Below, piece by piece: positions 48,115-62,200 of a stretch of DNA of 64,000 bases (its first letter is position 1; the number at the start of each line of letters is the position of its first letter). The stretch is taken from positions 8,566,001 through 8,630,000 of the forward strand of contig NC_051106.1 in NCBI RefSeq assembly GCF_901709675.1, in the 5' to 3' direction. This DNA is from Syngnathus acus. Lineage: Eukaryota; Chordata; Actinopteri; Syngnathiformes; Syngnathidae. Below the pieces are notes generated by a model that worked only from the letters and a program-made list of their open reading frames with translations, had not been told where the DNA came from and did not search any database. The position numbers and the translations under genes were made by a program.

Positions 48115-48675
48115 ACTACACATTTAGCAGCAGGTCATCTTTACCCATTCGGTATTTTTTTGGAGATATCATTTATCTCAATAGATGGCATGAAAATAAC
48201 GCTTTGCTATGTACTAACGTTAGAACTGCGCTCGAAACATAGTATGTAAGAAGAAAAGAAAAACATGAATGGACCTTTTCACCATCATGCATTGCTACTA
48301 GTTAACGTAGTGGTGGAAAAAGGCGAAATGGGTCAAATGTTGGATTGTGAATGAAGTCACCTGGAGCCCGAAATATGGTGAAAAGCTCCATTTCATGCGT
48401 CCCGGAACATTTCACGTTTCTATCGAGTTCCAATGCAAAAAATGTGCAGAGTTAATAAATGCAGATTTTGACGTATGCCGTGAAATGAATTGCTTTCGAA
48501 CAGTGTCAGTCTCCTTTTGTAACGGATGATGTAGCGAATATGGGGTAATTAATTAACTATTGATCCATTAGTTAAATAATTAAGGTTGGCGGAGATCTAC
48601 TGCCAGCAGTATAACCAACCGCCACTAGGGGCACCATGTTTTTTTTTCTTTATCTTTATTTTTACGAGATTTAGA

Positions 48676-48756
48676 CCAGTGGTGTCAAACTCTGGCCCGT
48701 GGGCCAAATGTGGCCAACAGTGTAATTATATTTGGCCCGCCAAGACAGTGTCAATA
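48676..48756 (+). repeat. hAT-like interspersed repeat fragment
   Basis: CAGTGGTGTCAAACTCTGG followed by GGGCCAAATGTGGCC matches a very common fish repeat terminus, as I remember it. Only one end is present. Confidence 0.5.
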
Positions 48757-49586
48757 CTAAAATTACAAGTTGTCTTCACTGATAGATGTTGCTAGCAAGT
48801 TTCATTACCGTTCATCGTAGAGTATGTTAAGTAAGAAAATTAAGTACGGTGAAATAATGTTAAAGAAATATCATCGGCTTAACGCAGTTGAGAATCAGCG
48901 TTCTGGTGTGAACGTGCAAAAGGGTGAGAAAGCTCAACTCTTATTCCCCAAACCACTGCACCAATATTTGGACACTGGAAGCTTGTACTCACTGATTGTG
49001 TTATTGTCTGAAGTCGGAGTCGGTTCTGAAGTGTCTTTGCAGTAAGCCAGGTCACGTAGGAAAAAACAAAATGGGAACAATTGAGAAATGCTGGCTTCGC
49101 GCAGCACGTGGTCAGGCGTGGCTCTCTAGCAGCGATGCACACCTGGCTTTTGTAGTGTTTGAGTGCCTCCTTGCATAATGACAAATGTGACACAGTGGGC
49201 GGAGCCTGTTCGGAATTAGGTGTTTTATTGCCAAAGATAACAGTGCTACAAGTTTTTTTTTTATTTTTATCCAAGACAATTGCAAACAGTAAATCACGGA
49301 TTAATTTCATTTCCCCCTATGTACTCGTGTATTTGACTGACATAATAAAGTCGTTTCAGTGATGCTTGCCTTTTTGAATAATACCATAGTAGTCTTTGTG
49401 GTAGCGTTTAGCATCTCGCTAACCGCTTGTCGATTTGTCTCTCGCCCATTGAAGCCATGGATCGGAAAAGACGACATCAGTTCGATTAAGAAGTCCACGG
49501 TCCTCCGTGTGGCTCGGTAGCAAAAGTCCGCAGAAGGCCGCCACGGGATTAAAAAGGAAAACCGTTCCAGCTCGCCCGTCCGTCTC

Positions 49587-51837
<2,251 letters not shown>

Positions 51838-53392
51838 GGTTCAGTGCACTGAAGCGGGGAGGAAACAGCCCGGTTAATACATCAGGCAGAAAGAAGTTTA
51901 CAAAGAGGATAATTGTGTTTACGCCCCCTCCATATTTGCCAACATCTCCTAATTGCATTTAAACGTGGTTGGAGCACAACATACCAAGCTTGCAAGTGGG
52001 CATGGATGAATGGTATTTCCGTTCACTTCAATGATGAGGTTTTGAGTTACAAGCATGGTCACTTTACAAATTTCACTCGCATCTGAAGGCGCAACTGTAC
52101 AAGTAGCAAAATGATACCTTGTTTTCCTTCAAAATCGTTCAACCCTAGTTTAAACACAAATGTCGGACGTTGGTTGTTGATTTGAGGAGCACGCAAATGA
52201 GGAGGTTTATTTATCGCCGCCTCCAAGGCGCCACTCAAGGCAGAAAGATGCCCGACGCCGCTAGTTAGCCTAGCCGAGCTAAACTGGCTGCAATACGGAG
52301 CAAACCTGGACTGGAGTACTGACACAAGCGAGGCGGTGAAAAGATTGGACCCACCTAGCACACAGGGGTGACGAATTCTACCTCATCATGTAGGTCACGC
52401 TTTGGTGTCCTTATTTTAGGCTTGAAACTGTTTTCCTCCCTTCTGTTTTGTTTGTGCCTCCTCTTGGGGCCACAGCCCAGCACACCCGCTTACTCGTTTT
52501 GGTTCAGCCCCCGCGACGTCACTACAACAAAGGTGCATTATGGGCCAGAGTTTGCCAGATCGGTGTTTATGATCAAACATAAAACTGATTTTAAGTTTAA
52601 AAAAAAAAATAGAAATTCGTTGACGCTAGCACACAGCTCAAAAGAAAATTTTAATTTTTAAAACTTTAGGAGTTTAGATGTAAATCAAGATTTATTAGCT
52701 TGAATGTAATACATTTTTAATATTGAAACAATTCCTATGTGTGACAGAGCAGACTTGATTTGAGAAATACTTTTCTGTTAGCTCATGCATGCAGTTTGAG
52801 GATCACCTTGCAAACCTCCCAATGTTCTCTTCAGAGTTGCCCTAAAACAATGCGCCCTTTCATCTCGGAATCAGGCCTGCACAGCTCAAATGACATTCAT
52901 TTCAACCTATTTTAATAAAATAAAATACAATAAACATTCGGGACGTAACAAAAAAAAATTGAATCGGAAACTCGGTTTTGATTGAATGAAATAAAAATGT
53001 TGCATCATTTCGCGCAATTACAATTGATGCAACTTCTGCCCTGCAATGTAGTTTTTCCGCCGCATAATTTTTTATTTTATTTTTATTTTTTCTAAGCGTG
53101 CAGGTATGGGAGGAATAGAGCAGTTTTATTGTACTGTCTGTTTCCCGTCTTCACAGAGCCACATTGTCTGCAACTTTTTTTTCTCTCTTTAATTAAAGAC
53201 TCCCAGTCTGCTCTCAGTGACCTGACGCGCTCCCCGCTCCACGAAGGGGAAACGCTATCCCTGCCACGAAGGTGGGATTATTCGACGGGAATAATGCGCC
53301 CTAAGATTCTCGCTTGAGTGACTTTTTTTCCCCCTCAGCCTTGCAGTGAAATCCTGATGCTCTTCATCCTGAGCAGTCTGACCAGAGCGGAC
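51838..53392. promoter_or_regulatory. Head-to-head region of acvr1l (-) and otomp (+)
   Basis: 1.55 kb between start codons. Likely includes an acvr1l 5' non-coding exon (a CpG-rich patch at about 52230-52330) and an otomp 5'UTR intron, since cccctcag at 53332-53339 resembles an acceptor. The centre is AT-rich with no coding sequence seen. Confidence 0.4.
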
Positions 53393-55506
53393 ATGGAGCT
53401 TTTTGGGACAACGTCAGCTTTTATGTTTGTGCTGCACCTGCTTTCTGTCGGCGGTGTAGTCAATCCCAAAACAACAGGTAGGAGCATATATTCGTTGTTA
53501 GTTTATAAATACATTTAAAAAATGCAATTAAAATGCGCGTCTCCAAGTGTCCTGGTGCGTCGTATCCGATGCGGAGGAGCAGAAGTGCGCCGACCTGGCT
53601 GGGAACGCCACGGCTCGGAATATCCGAGGCACTTTGCAATGCGTGCGAGGCCTGAACGCCAGAGACTGCATGGAGAAAATTCAAGTACGTCTACATTCAA
53701 ACGCACATGAGCATTTAAAAAAAAAATCTCTTTTTAAACCTATATACAGCGGAACCTTTGTGATCGACGCAATTTACGGACAATTTGGTTCTGAACATTT
53801 AAAAAAAAAAAAAAAAGTCCCAATTTTATGGAATTTAAAACCATCAATTCTATTCCAGGGAATATGAACAGTGCTTTGCTGCCACCTTGTGGCGACTTGA
53901 TGCCAAGCAACTATGTTGAATTTAAAAAAAACAACCTTTAACTTTAACTTTCTTCCTATAAAATATAAGAAAAAAATCATATAAATCTTGTTTACGAGTT
54001 TTTTTTGTCAGAATGGGAGCGCAGACGCAGCCTCCATGTTTGCAGATGACATTTACGCCGCCGGCCTGTGTTACGGCCTGGAGGTGGCTGCCGGGGAGTC
54101 CCTCAATGGAGTGGGTAGGCATCTAAGAGATCAGTCACTTTTTCTTTCTCTTATTTGAGGAGGTTAGGAGCCAATCTTGGTTGCTGAACACTCCTTTTTT
54201 CATTGTAAATCTTGAATGACTCAAAATGACTACATCTGATCCATCTGCTGGCTAGACGGCGTGAGCTACTACGTGGTGGCGTTGGCTCGCCGCTCGTCGT
54301 CCGACTTGTCCCTGCTGGAGATGCACGAACGCAGCTCGTGCCACCCGGGCATTCGCACCACGGTGGGCTGGACCGTGCCCGTCGGCTACCTGCTCAACAC
54401 CTCGCAAATCAGCCCGGGTCACCAGTGCAACTTCCCTCGTGGTGAGAACCTCAGTTTGCATGTAAACATAAAACATTCTTGCTAACGCAAAGTCGTTACC
54501 TGGCATATCACGTTTTTTTTTAACATTTGGAATTACCCTCCTTCTAGCTGTGGGAAACTTGTTCGGCTATAGTTGCGTGCCCGGCATCAAAGACCCCCAA
54601 CACGACCCCCGAGGCAACAACCCAAAGAACCTGTGCGAGGCCTGCATCGGCGACGACAACGACCGACACATTTGCGCCAGCAATCCCCGAGAGAGGCACT
54701 ACGGCGAGGCGGGGGCCCTGAGGTAGGCTTTCCCTCGCCGAGAGACGCAATGCATCCTGGGCAACGCCTTTGTTTGTTTCCAAGGTGCGTGGCTGAGAAC
54801 CTCGGCGACGTAGCGTTTGTCAAACACAACACCGTTTTTGACAATTTGGATGGTGAGTATTTAAGATTATAAAATAATCGATGACTGCAATGTATTTCTA
54901 TGTGTGTTGCTGCACCGTTTGTGTTTGACCCTTTGACCCTAACCCAGGCAAGAACCAGGACTCGTGGGCCCTGGACGTGGAGGCCGAGGACCTAAAGCTG
55001 CTCTGCCCAGACGGCACCGAGGCCGACCTAGACGACTACCGGCACTGCCACCTGGCTGCCGTGCCCGGCAACGGCGTGGTGGTGCGTCAGATGGACAAGT
55101 GCCGCGTTTGGAAGTTCTTGGAACGACTGCAGGTCATCCACCTATCCTAATCTATTACCCATCATTCATCCAGTCACCCACCTTTCCTTCCAGTGTCCAT
55201 CCATCCTTGCCTGCTCTGCTTTGCCCTTGTAGAACTCGTTTGGTAACTCTTCGGCCGGCTTGAGCATGTTCAGTTCTTCTGGCTACTCCGACTCCGACGT
55301 GCTGTTCACTGACTCCACCCGGCTCCTGCTGAGGGTCCTGGGGGGCTTCACATCCTGGCTGGGCCCCTCCTACACCAGCGCCCTGCAAGCGTTTGAGTGC
55401 GAAGGTCAGCGTGAAGGTCCACATGAAAACTGACCGGATGAGTCCATATTGAATATTTGAATGCTGTCATGAATTGTTCCATTTGTGTTCAACAGGGTTT
55501 TGTTGA
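53393..55506 (+). CDS. otomp: Otolith matrix protein, single-lobe transferrin-like
   Basis: Nine coding exons: 53393-53477, 53548-53684, 54012-54114, 54256-54441, 54548-54722, 54785-54852, 54948-55132, 55233-55404, 55496-55506. The sum is 1,122 bp, or 373 aa. It is a secreted protein of the fish otolith organic matrix, needed for normal otolith growth. Signal peptide is at residues 1 to about 24 (FMFVLHLLSVGG). The transferrin lobe starts SWCVVSDAEEQKCADLAGN and continues through MHERSSCHPGIRTTVGW, GDVAFVKHNTVFDN and DYRHCHLAAVP. The iron-site positions are mostly changed (see findings). Only one lobe is present, unlike serum transferrin or melanotransferrin. An in-frame upstream ATG (53357) is possible, but 53393 gives a cleaner signal peptide. 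The last coding exon is only 11 bp. Poly(A) signal AATAAA is near 55631. Confidence 0.88.
53748..53800 (+). repeat. Probable interspersed repeat end in otomp intron 2
   Basis: ACAGCGGAACCTTTGTGATC and following TCGACGCAATTT resemble a common fish element starting ACAGTGGAACCTCGG. Diverged; name not assignable here. Confidence 0.3.
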
Positions 55507-56205
55507 CAAAAAGTGGCGGCCATCTTTCTTCCTCTTCTCCCTCCTGACATCCAATTACGCCTTCAGTTTCCTTGTGTTGTTTCCACAGTTGTCAAAAGGC
55601 GACAACAATACAAACCTGATACATTTGATAAATAAAAATTCTTTTTTTTAAAAGGATAAAAGAGTGTTACTTGTTGAACATTTTAGTGCCTGCTGTGGCT
55701 TTTAGAGACAGTGAAACCTGACTCAAATGAGACAAATCAGGTGTTGCAACAGGGTGACATAGAAAACACGGGGACCGGAGTTACCTACCCATGAAAAAAA
55801 TAAAATAAATGCACATGTATTAGTAAAAAAAAACAAAAAAAAAAAAAACATGTATAGTTTGTATACTTTATTTTAGTTGTGAACATATCAAAATACAAAA
55901 TAAACAAAAAACATTTCTTTCTACTGTACGTCAAAGTATTAGCTTAAAAAAGTATTTCAAAATGAGATATAAAAACAACAAGAAGCATAAATATATATAA
56001 AAAAAAGTATTTCATTCTATGTGAGGTATATTAAATATCATTTCTAATTTGCCAACAATACACACAACACAAAAAAAAACAGGTATAAAATACTAAAAGA
56101 CCTACATTGAGGTATTTCACTTCTTCCCTTGAATATTAATTACACACAATTTGAAGAAAAATCTTGAAGTAGTAATGTAGCAGAACGCTTTTGGATCCCA
56201 TCGAG
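55507..56205. other. Convergent 3' ends of otomp and the ZP-domain gene
   Basis: 0.7 kb tail-to-tail, AT-rich, with A-rich runs near 55826-55850. No coding sequence. The otomp AATAAA lies at about 55631; minus-strand AATAAA candidates for the ZP gene occur near 55868-55873. Confidence 0.5.
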
Positions 56206-58303
56206 TCATGAGGCCACTTCGGAGATGTGGTGTATGTTGGAAAGGGTGAGCTGAGCCTCCCGCGCCGCCGGGTAGAAGCGCCTGGAACGAATCCACAATC
56301 TCCCTAAGACCCCCGTGACCAGTAACAGGACCACCAGGAACCCCGCCAGGATGAAGGTCTCCACCGGTGGGAGTCCACCTGCACGGAAAAAATGCAAAAA
56401 TGTTGGTAGAGTAGAGCGCATATAAATACAGTTGCTTAAGGAACGTACCTAAACGGGGACGCTCGCTGTCGGACCGTCGTCTGATGGGACCGTAGGACAC
56501 CGTGTGGGACAGTGGGATGTCTCGCCGCGTCCTCATCAGGATATCTTCTTCAGCCGAGCAGTTCTGGAAGATTCCGTTTTATTAACCGAGGGGGTGAAGT
56601 TGAAGATTGAGCGGGCACACTCACGGGTTGGCACAAGCCGGGCCCGTTATGGCAGATGTGGACGTTGCAGTGCAGGAAGACGTTGGTGTAGGAGCCGCCC
56701 ACGAATTTGAACATCTGGATCCTGAACGTGGCCTCGGCACCCTGACCGTTCTTCAGCACGCTCAGGGTCTGTTGGTTTGGCAATACGGGGCAGCTGAGGC
56801 CAAAGAGAAAAGAAACACATGGAACTGTCCTATGGTGGTGCTTTTGAATCATATAGTTGAGTGCCCACCTGTCCCTAATGAAGGTGTACTGAATGTGGCT
56901 GTAGGGATCCTTGGTGGGCGTGGCCCAGCATCGCTCCATGCGCAACATCAGGTGAGCTGGTATCTGGGAGGACCAACATTTTGAGCGAAATCAAAATGCG
57001 GAAAATGTTTCCGCATCTCACCATAAACACTTTGACAAAGATGTCGTCGTCCAGGGTGAGCGAGGGGACGGTGGTCCACTTGTCCTCAAAGGCCTCGTCC
57101 TTGTACAGCAGCATGGAGACGGAGAAGTTTCCGTCCTCTGTGTTGAGCGTGATTGTCCTGCGTGCGTGGGAAATCAAATCTTGACAGCAGGCTTATTTTA
57201 AAAACTTTATCATGATATCAACCAAGACTAACCTGACATCCACGCGTATCATGTTTTCCCCGTTGGGTTGCTGCACCATGTAGTTGATGGGGTAGCGGCA
57301 CACAAAGGTGATGTTGATGTAATTCCGGGTGATGATGTCAGTGTGGTTGTCGTGGATGGTGTTGACGAACAGGATGTGAGTGGCGTCCGACGTCTGAAGC
57401 AGCAAACACAAACATCAACCCCATCAATATTAAACAGTACAAGATAGGCGCTAATGGCTAACTGAGCTCTTCTTGTATTGTGTCCCCCCCCAAAACTCAA
57501 ACATCTTCACAAGTGCTCTCCAAATGTGTTTGGTTCAACTCCTCAAGTGTGTCTATTTGACGGAAGAGCGAGGCGAAGACGAGGGCGGGGCGTAGACGTT
57601 CATCATTTCCATGTAAATCACCATCATTTGGAAACGCGGGAGGCCGGCCTGACTCGCTTTAACTGCGGTACCGCCCTTCGTCCCGGACTACGCCGCCTTT
57701 CTCACAGCCATTCTTCTTTTCTTTCTGTCTGGGACTTTTTGGGCTCAGAATTACGTCTGCGCTCGAGAAATGGTCTATCCCGTTTGGAAAAAGCCGAGCA
57801 GAGTTACCGTGATGCTTCCGCAGTGGGACAGATTGCTCTTGATGCTGAAGACGTAGTCGTCGCCCACCTCCACGCCTCGACAATCGGGGTCGTTTAGATG
57901 CAAGTCCCAGGCCTGCGCACAAATATTAGAAATAATCATAACCGGCAGAACAGTCACAAAGAGGGCGTGCCTTACGTAGACGGGAGGGACTTTGTTCAGG
58001 AAGAAGGCGCTGGGGATGACCACTTCCATGTGGTCGTTGGTGCAAATGACCGTTTCGTTCAGCTCTAGGAGAAAGAACATGATTATCACTCGTTTTTAAT
58101 GCACTTCAAATTGAAAACAACAACACAGACGTGAAGCCATGAACAGAAACGGTGCTTATTTACAAAACTGCATGAAATTTGTTTCAAATGAGCTTTAAAA
58201 AATAATACTGGAAGGGCTCACCTTCTTGGAAGGTCTGCAGATCACCTTGGGAGGAGACGGCTGTGAAGGTGAGCAGCAACAAGGTCCACGGCAAGCTCAC
58301 CAT
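56206..58303 (-). CDS. Short type I membrane protein with a zona pellucida (ZP) domain
   Basis: Nine coding exons: 58303-58222, 58064-57976, 57912-57808, 57393-57233, 57157-57022, 56963-56869, 56793-56625, 56563-56449, 56378-56206. The sum is 1,125 bp, or 374 aa. Signal peptide is at 1 to about 19 (SLPWTLLLLTFTAVSS). ZP-N (about 33-140) has the four expected cysteines, Cys35, Cys68, Cys88 and Cys124. ZP-C (about 165-292) shows RCWATPTKDP and VFLHCNVHICHNG. A dibasic/furin-type site RTRR, and RRRSDSER after it, precede a transmembrane span (about 326-346) and a 28-residue cytoplasmic tail. ZP proteins polymerise into extracellular filaments after this cleavage. Sequence is nearer to the tectorin/uromodulin/CUZD1 group than to egg-coat ZP1-4 or ZPLD1, but I cannot name the orthologue. 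The neighbour otomp suggests, but does not prove, an inner-ear role. Confidence 0.85.
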
Positions 58304-59267
58304 CTTGTCTCCTTCCTACCCCTGGGAACGTTTGGCCGCCGACTGCCGCTGTCAGGGCCACAAGACGTAGCACCCCGACGCCCTCGCACCCCCCGGGACA
58401 GCTCTAATGAAGTGGGAGCCTCCCTCCATGTCCTCGAGGGCCAACAATGAGATTCCACGCGTGAATAGGGGGAGCCGAGGGGAGTCCGAGGTAACTCCCC
58501 TTTTTGTAAACACGCTACGACGACAAGTGCGGCGGCGGTAACCATGTACGCCACCGCTCTTTGTTGTCAGCAGACTTTAAAAAAAAAAAAAAAAAAGAAG
58601 ATCTTTATGGCTTTGCGGGAACCCCTGCGGGGGGAGCCGGCGAGCAAAGAAAGTGGAGTGCACGTGCGCTGTAGAACAAGATCATAAAACACGCTCTTCA
58701 CTTCCAGACAGAAGGAAAGAATGTGAGAAGGACAAAACAATGAAGGGTTAACGTACAAAATGGCAGGCAGCATGCAAAATGGGGAAAAATATTTTTTTTT
58801 TTGTGGGTGCACAACATTGGTTGAAATGATACAAAAATGTTAAAAAAAAAAAAAAAAGCATGCAAAATCTCCCCTCCCTTTTTTTTTTTTACAAGTTTGA
58901 ATTTACAAGATTGGTTTCCAAGAGACGGAATGTAGAAATTTCATTGTCTCGCCACCACACATAACACAAGAGCAGCTACAGGGAGAGAAGATAAAGAAAT
59001 AAAAGAGGGAACCTGCTCTCATTTCTTTTGTAATGACACCAAAAGGCCTCCTTCCTTGCCTGTGACTTTACGAGTCGTCCCAACTGCCTTTTATTTCCTG
59101 GAAGTTGTGGAAAAACAGCACAGGCATGAAAGACTCAATACAAGTCAAATGTACACTCATGTCTTCTGACGTCAAAGTTCTTTTCTTTTTTAAGAAAAAG
59201 TGGGAATGTGCTAAAATTAAGTGTCCGTCACTGCCCCCTACAGTACAGAAAGAGTAGTGCATCATCT
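58304..59267. other. ZP-gene promoter and shprh 3'UTR
   Basis: The GC-rich 58304-58560 part should hold the ZP-gene promoter. To its right is shprh 3'UTR, with minus-strand AATAAA candidates near 59088 and poly-T/poly-A runs at 58577-58595, 58792-58801 and 58841-58857. No gene seen. Confidence 0.5.
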
Positions 59268-62200
59268 TCACTGCAGATGTTGACCGTCGTCTTCGGAAAA
59301 CAGCTCTGCCAGGTCGGCTACGGTGAGGACGGCGGCCTCCGAGTGCTTCATGGCGGCTCTGCTGTGACTACACGACCACAAAACATGTTCCTTCATCAGC
59401 GCTACCTTCATTCCACTTGCTACACAAACAACTAAATACTACTAGGGAAAAAGTTTTCTGAGAATCTGTCTCACACCTCTTATCCGCCGTTTTAAGCATG
59501 GTCTGCATCCTCTCCTCGATGGTGGACTTGATGAGGAAGCGGTGCACGAACGTCGGCCTGGGGAGGACGAAGACAGACGCTCCTAATCCTCACACCGATT
59601 TTTGTGCCATCACATTATTTACTATTTACAGCTGATTTGTTTTTGGGGTCAATGGACATGTACTTGGTTTGTCCGATGCGGTGCACGCGTCCGATGGCCT
59701 GCAGCTCGTGGGCGGGGTTGAGGATGGGCTCCACCAGCAAGACGTGCGTGGCCTCGATGATGTTCAGCCCGTTGGAGCCCGTGTGCAAAGGAAGCAGCAG
59801 GATGTTGATCTTCTTCTCGTACTTGAACGAGCTCAGGTTCTCCTGGGGCGGCAGGAATCAGCACAGACACGAGAAAGAGTCCACAAAGATTGTACAAACC
59901 TGGAATTTTTGGATCCCGTTGATTTGCGAGAACTCCATGTTGTTGTCAAAGAGAGCTTTGGCGATGATGTCGAGGACACTCTGCCACTGGAACGGAGATG
60001 GAGAGACAACGCAAATGAATCTCACTGAGTCGAAACATGACGCTTCAAAAGTCTTACCGTAGAGAAGACCAAACACTTGGCGCCCGGGTCGTTCACTTGA
60101 ATCTTCTTCAGGGTTCTCACCACCGCCTCCACCTTGGTCGAGTGGCTCCCCTGAGTGAAAAGCAGTTTCATTATTTAAATACATTTAGAAAATGATAGTG
60201 CCTCGGTAGCTGCTGCTGTTTTGGTTCGCAACGCTAGCAAATTAGCTTAGCGACAAACAGAGGTATTTAACTGTATTTCTACCCGAGCTAACACCAACCT
60301 TGACTGGGATGTCCTGGTCGTGGCTGGACGCCTGCGCGGTGAACACGTAGGAGATTTCGGCGTGAGACGTGGCCTGTCTGCAGATGGCGCAGTTGATGGC
60401 GCGTCGGCGCGAGCCCACGCTGTACTGCTCGAGGATGATGGCGATGCACTGGTTGCAGAAACAGTGGCCGCAGGTCAGCACCGCCCACTACAAAGAAAAG
60501 AAAAGGATGTTAAAAATGCACAAAGAAGCGCCACAACAAAGGCGCTCACCTCCTGTCCGAGCGGCCGGGCGCAAATGGGACAGGGTTCCGGGTTCAGGCC
60601 ACCAGTGGACTTGTCCTGGGACTAAAATGGGGAGAAGGTTGAAGAGTGTGCGCGGGAGGAGTGGGCTATAAAAGAGGAAGCACCTTCTCCAGGTTTGTTA
60701 GGTATAAAAACTGTCCCAGCTTCTTTTGCAGCTGAGACTTGGCCACAGCTTGGTCGTTGAGAAGCTTCACTCGGTTCTGCTCCACCTGCAAACATCAAAA
60801 CGGACCAATCGGATTTTAAAAATATCATTGTAATATTTATAAAATAGATCCATTTAAATGTTGCTGTACTGTACCTCGTGCGGCTCAATGATGTGCAGCA
60901 CTTTCGGCTTTGGCTCGTCTGGGAGACGCAGGCGGAGCCTCTCGGTGGCCATCCCCAACTCGTCGATGGCCGACACGTGATTACGCAGAACCATCCAGTA
61001 CTCGTGCAGCACCTGACGGAGGAAGCGGGCCGAGCGCTCCTAATCCAGAAGTCGGAAGCAAGCGCATCCGACGCCAACCTTGTACTCCTTCTTCCAGGTC
61101 TCAAAGAGCTCCATGAAGGCGTTGCCCTGCTCCACCAGCTCGGCGTCCACGCGCTTGACCTTGGCGAAAGCCAGGATGGCCTTGAGGGTGCGTTCCGTCT
61201 CACTGGCGGCCCACAGGCCTCGGCTGGTGGTGGGCAGGCGGTCGTCCACCAAACCTTCCTCGTCTTCGATCATCTCCTCAAAGATGGCCGTCTGGCCTTT
61301 CACCCTGCCAATCGGTCACAGGGCCCGTTTTGGCCGTGAATGCATCAACATTGCGCAACGGGCGTGCAAAAGTGCCTTTGCTTACGTGTGCGAGAAGAGC
61401 TTGGATTCGTAGTCGGTGAAAAGCTCGTCGGCTTTGCAAAACACACAACTGGGATATGGAGGGAAAATGTCGTACAGGAAAAGAATGTCAAACACCATGT
61501 GGACATGTCAAATAGGATTTTAATTTACAATAGAGAGAAAAATGGGCTAAAAATATATTATGTAGCGTCGATCTCCCCAAAAATTAATATTAATTCATCG
61601 AGAATAAAAAAAAAACTTGTCTCACTTATTAAGCGGCAGTCGCATGGGCCTGAGGTGGCAGACGGTGGCCTCGTCAATCACCTTCTTGGATGCCGGACCC
61701 TCCAGGCTCTTCACAGCCTCCCTGACGATTTTCTGGGACTTCATCAGGTCTTCCATCTGTGTTGTGAGCAGGAACAGCAGACCGCGGCCATCACGGAACC
61801 TGCGGGGGGGGGGGGGGGGTCGGCTTTGTCCAAAGTCTTCCAACTCGGTTGAGCTCATTTGAATTTTTACTTGTCAGCCATGGAGAGCTTGTGAGCTTGC
61901 TGCTTGTAGCCGGACGTCAGCTCGTTCTTGACGCGGCCCACCAGGTCGTCGTCGGTGGCGCAACGGACCGCCCGCTGGATGACGTCCAGCCACCAGGGAG
62001 ACTTCAGGTTGACCTAGTGGAGAATCAAAATGAAGCAAATTCTCCCCAATTGTGCCTGTTGTAAACTGCTCACTTTGCGCTTCAGGTCTTTGATGTTCTG
62101 CAAGACGGGCTGCAGGGCTTGGTGGGCGTCAGCCACCTCAGAGTCATACTTGGTCATGTAGTGTTGACGCAGTTGCTCAGCCTGACGAGGGGGAAAAACC

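Larger units (their letters stand above)
47975..49586. other. lgals3 3'UTR and intergenic DNA before acvr1l 3' end
   Basis: No gene supported. It contains a (CA)n array of about 26 units at 48060-48111, a hAT-type repeat fragment at about 48676-48756, and AT-rich unique sequence. acvr1l is transcribed toward this region. Confidence 0.55.

Noticed and set aside
60550-60621. shprh RING as a separate RING gene
   Set aside because: Flanking exons are in phase and match SHPRH on both sides.
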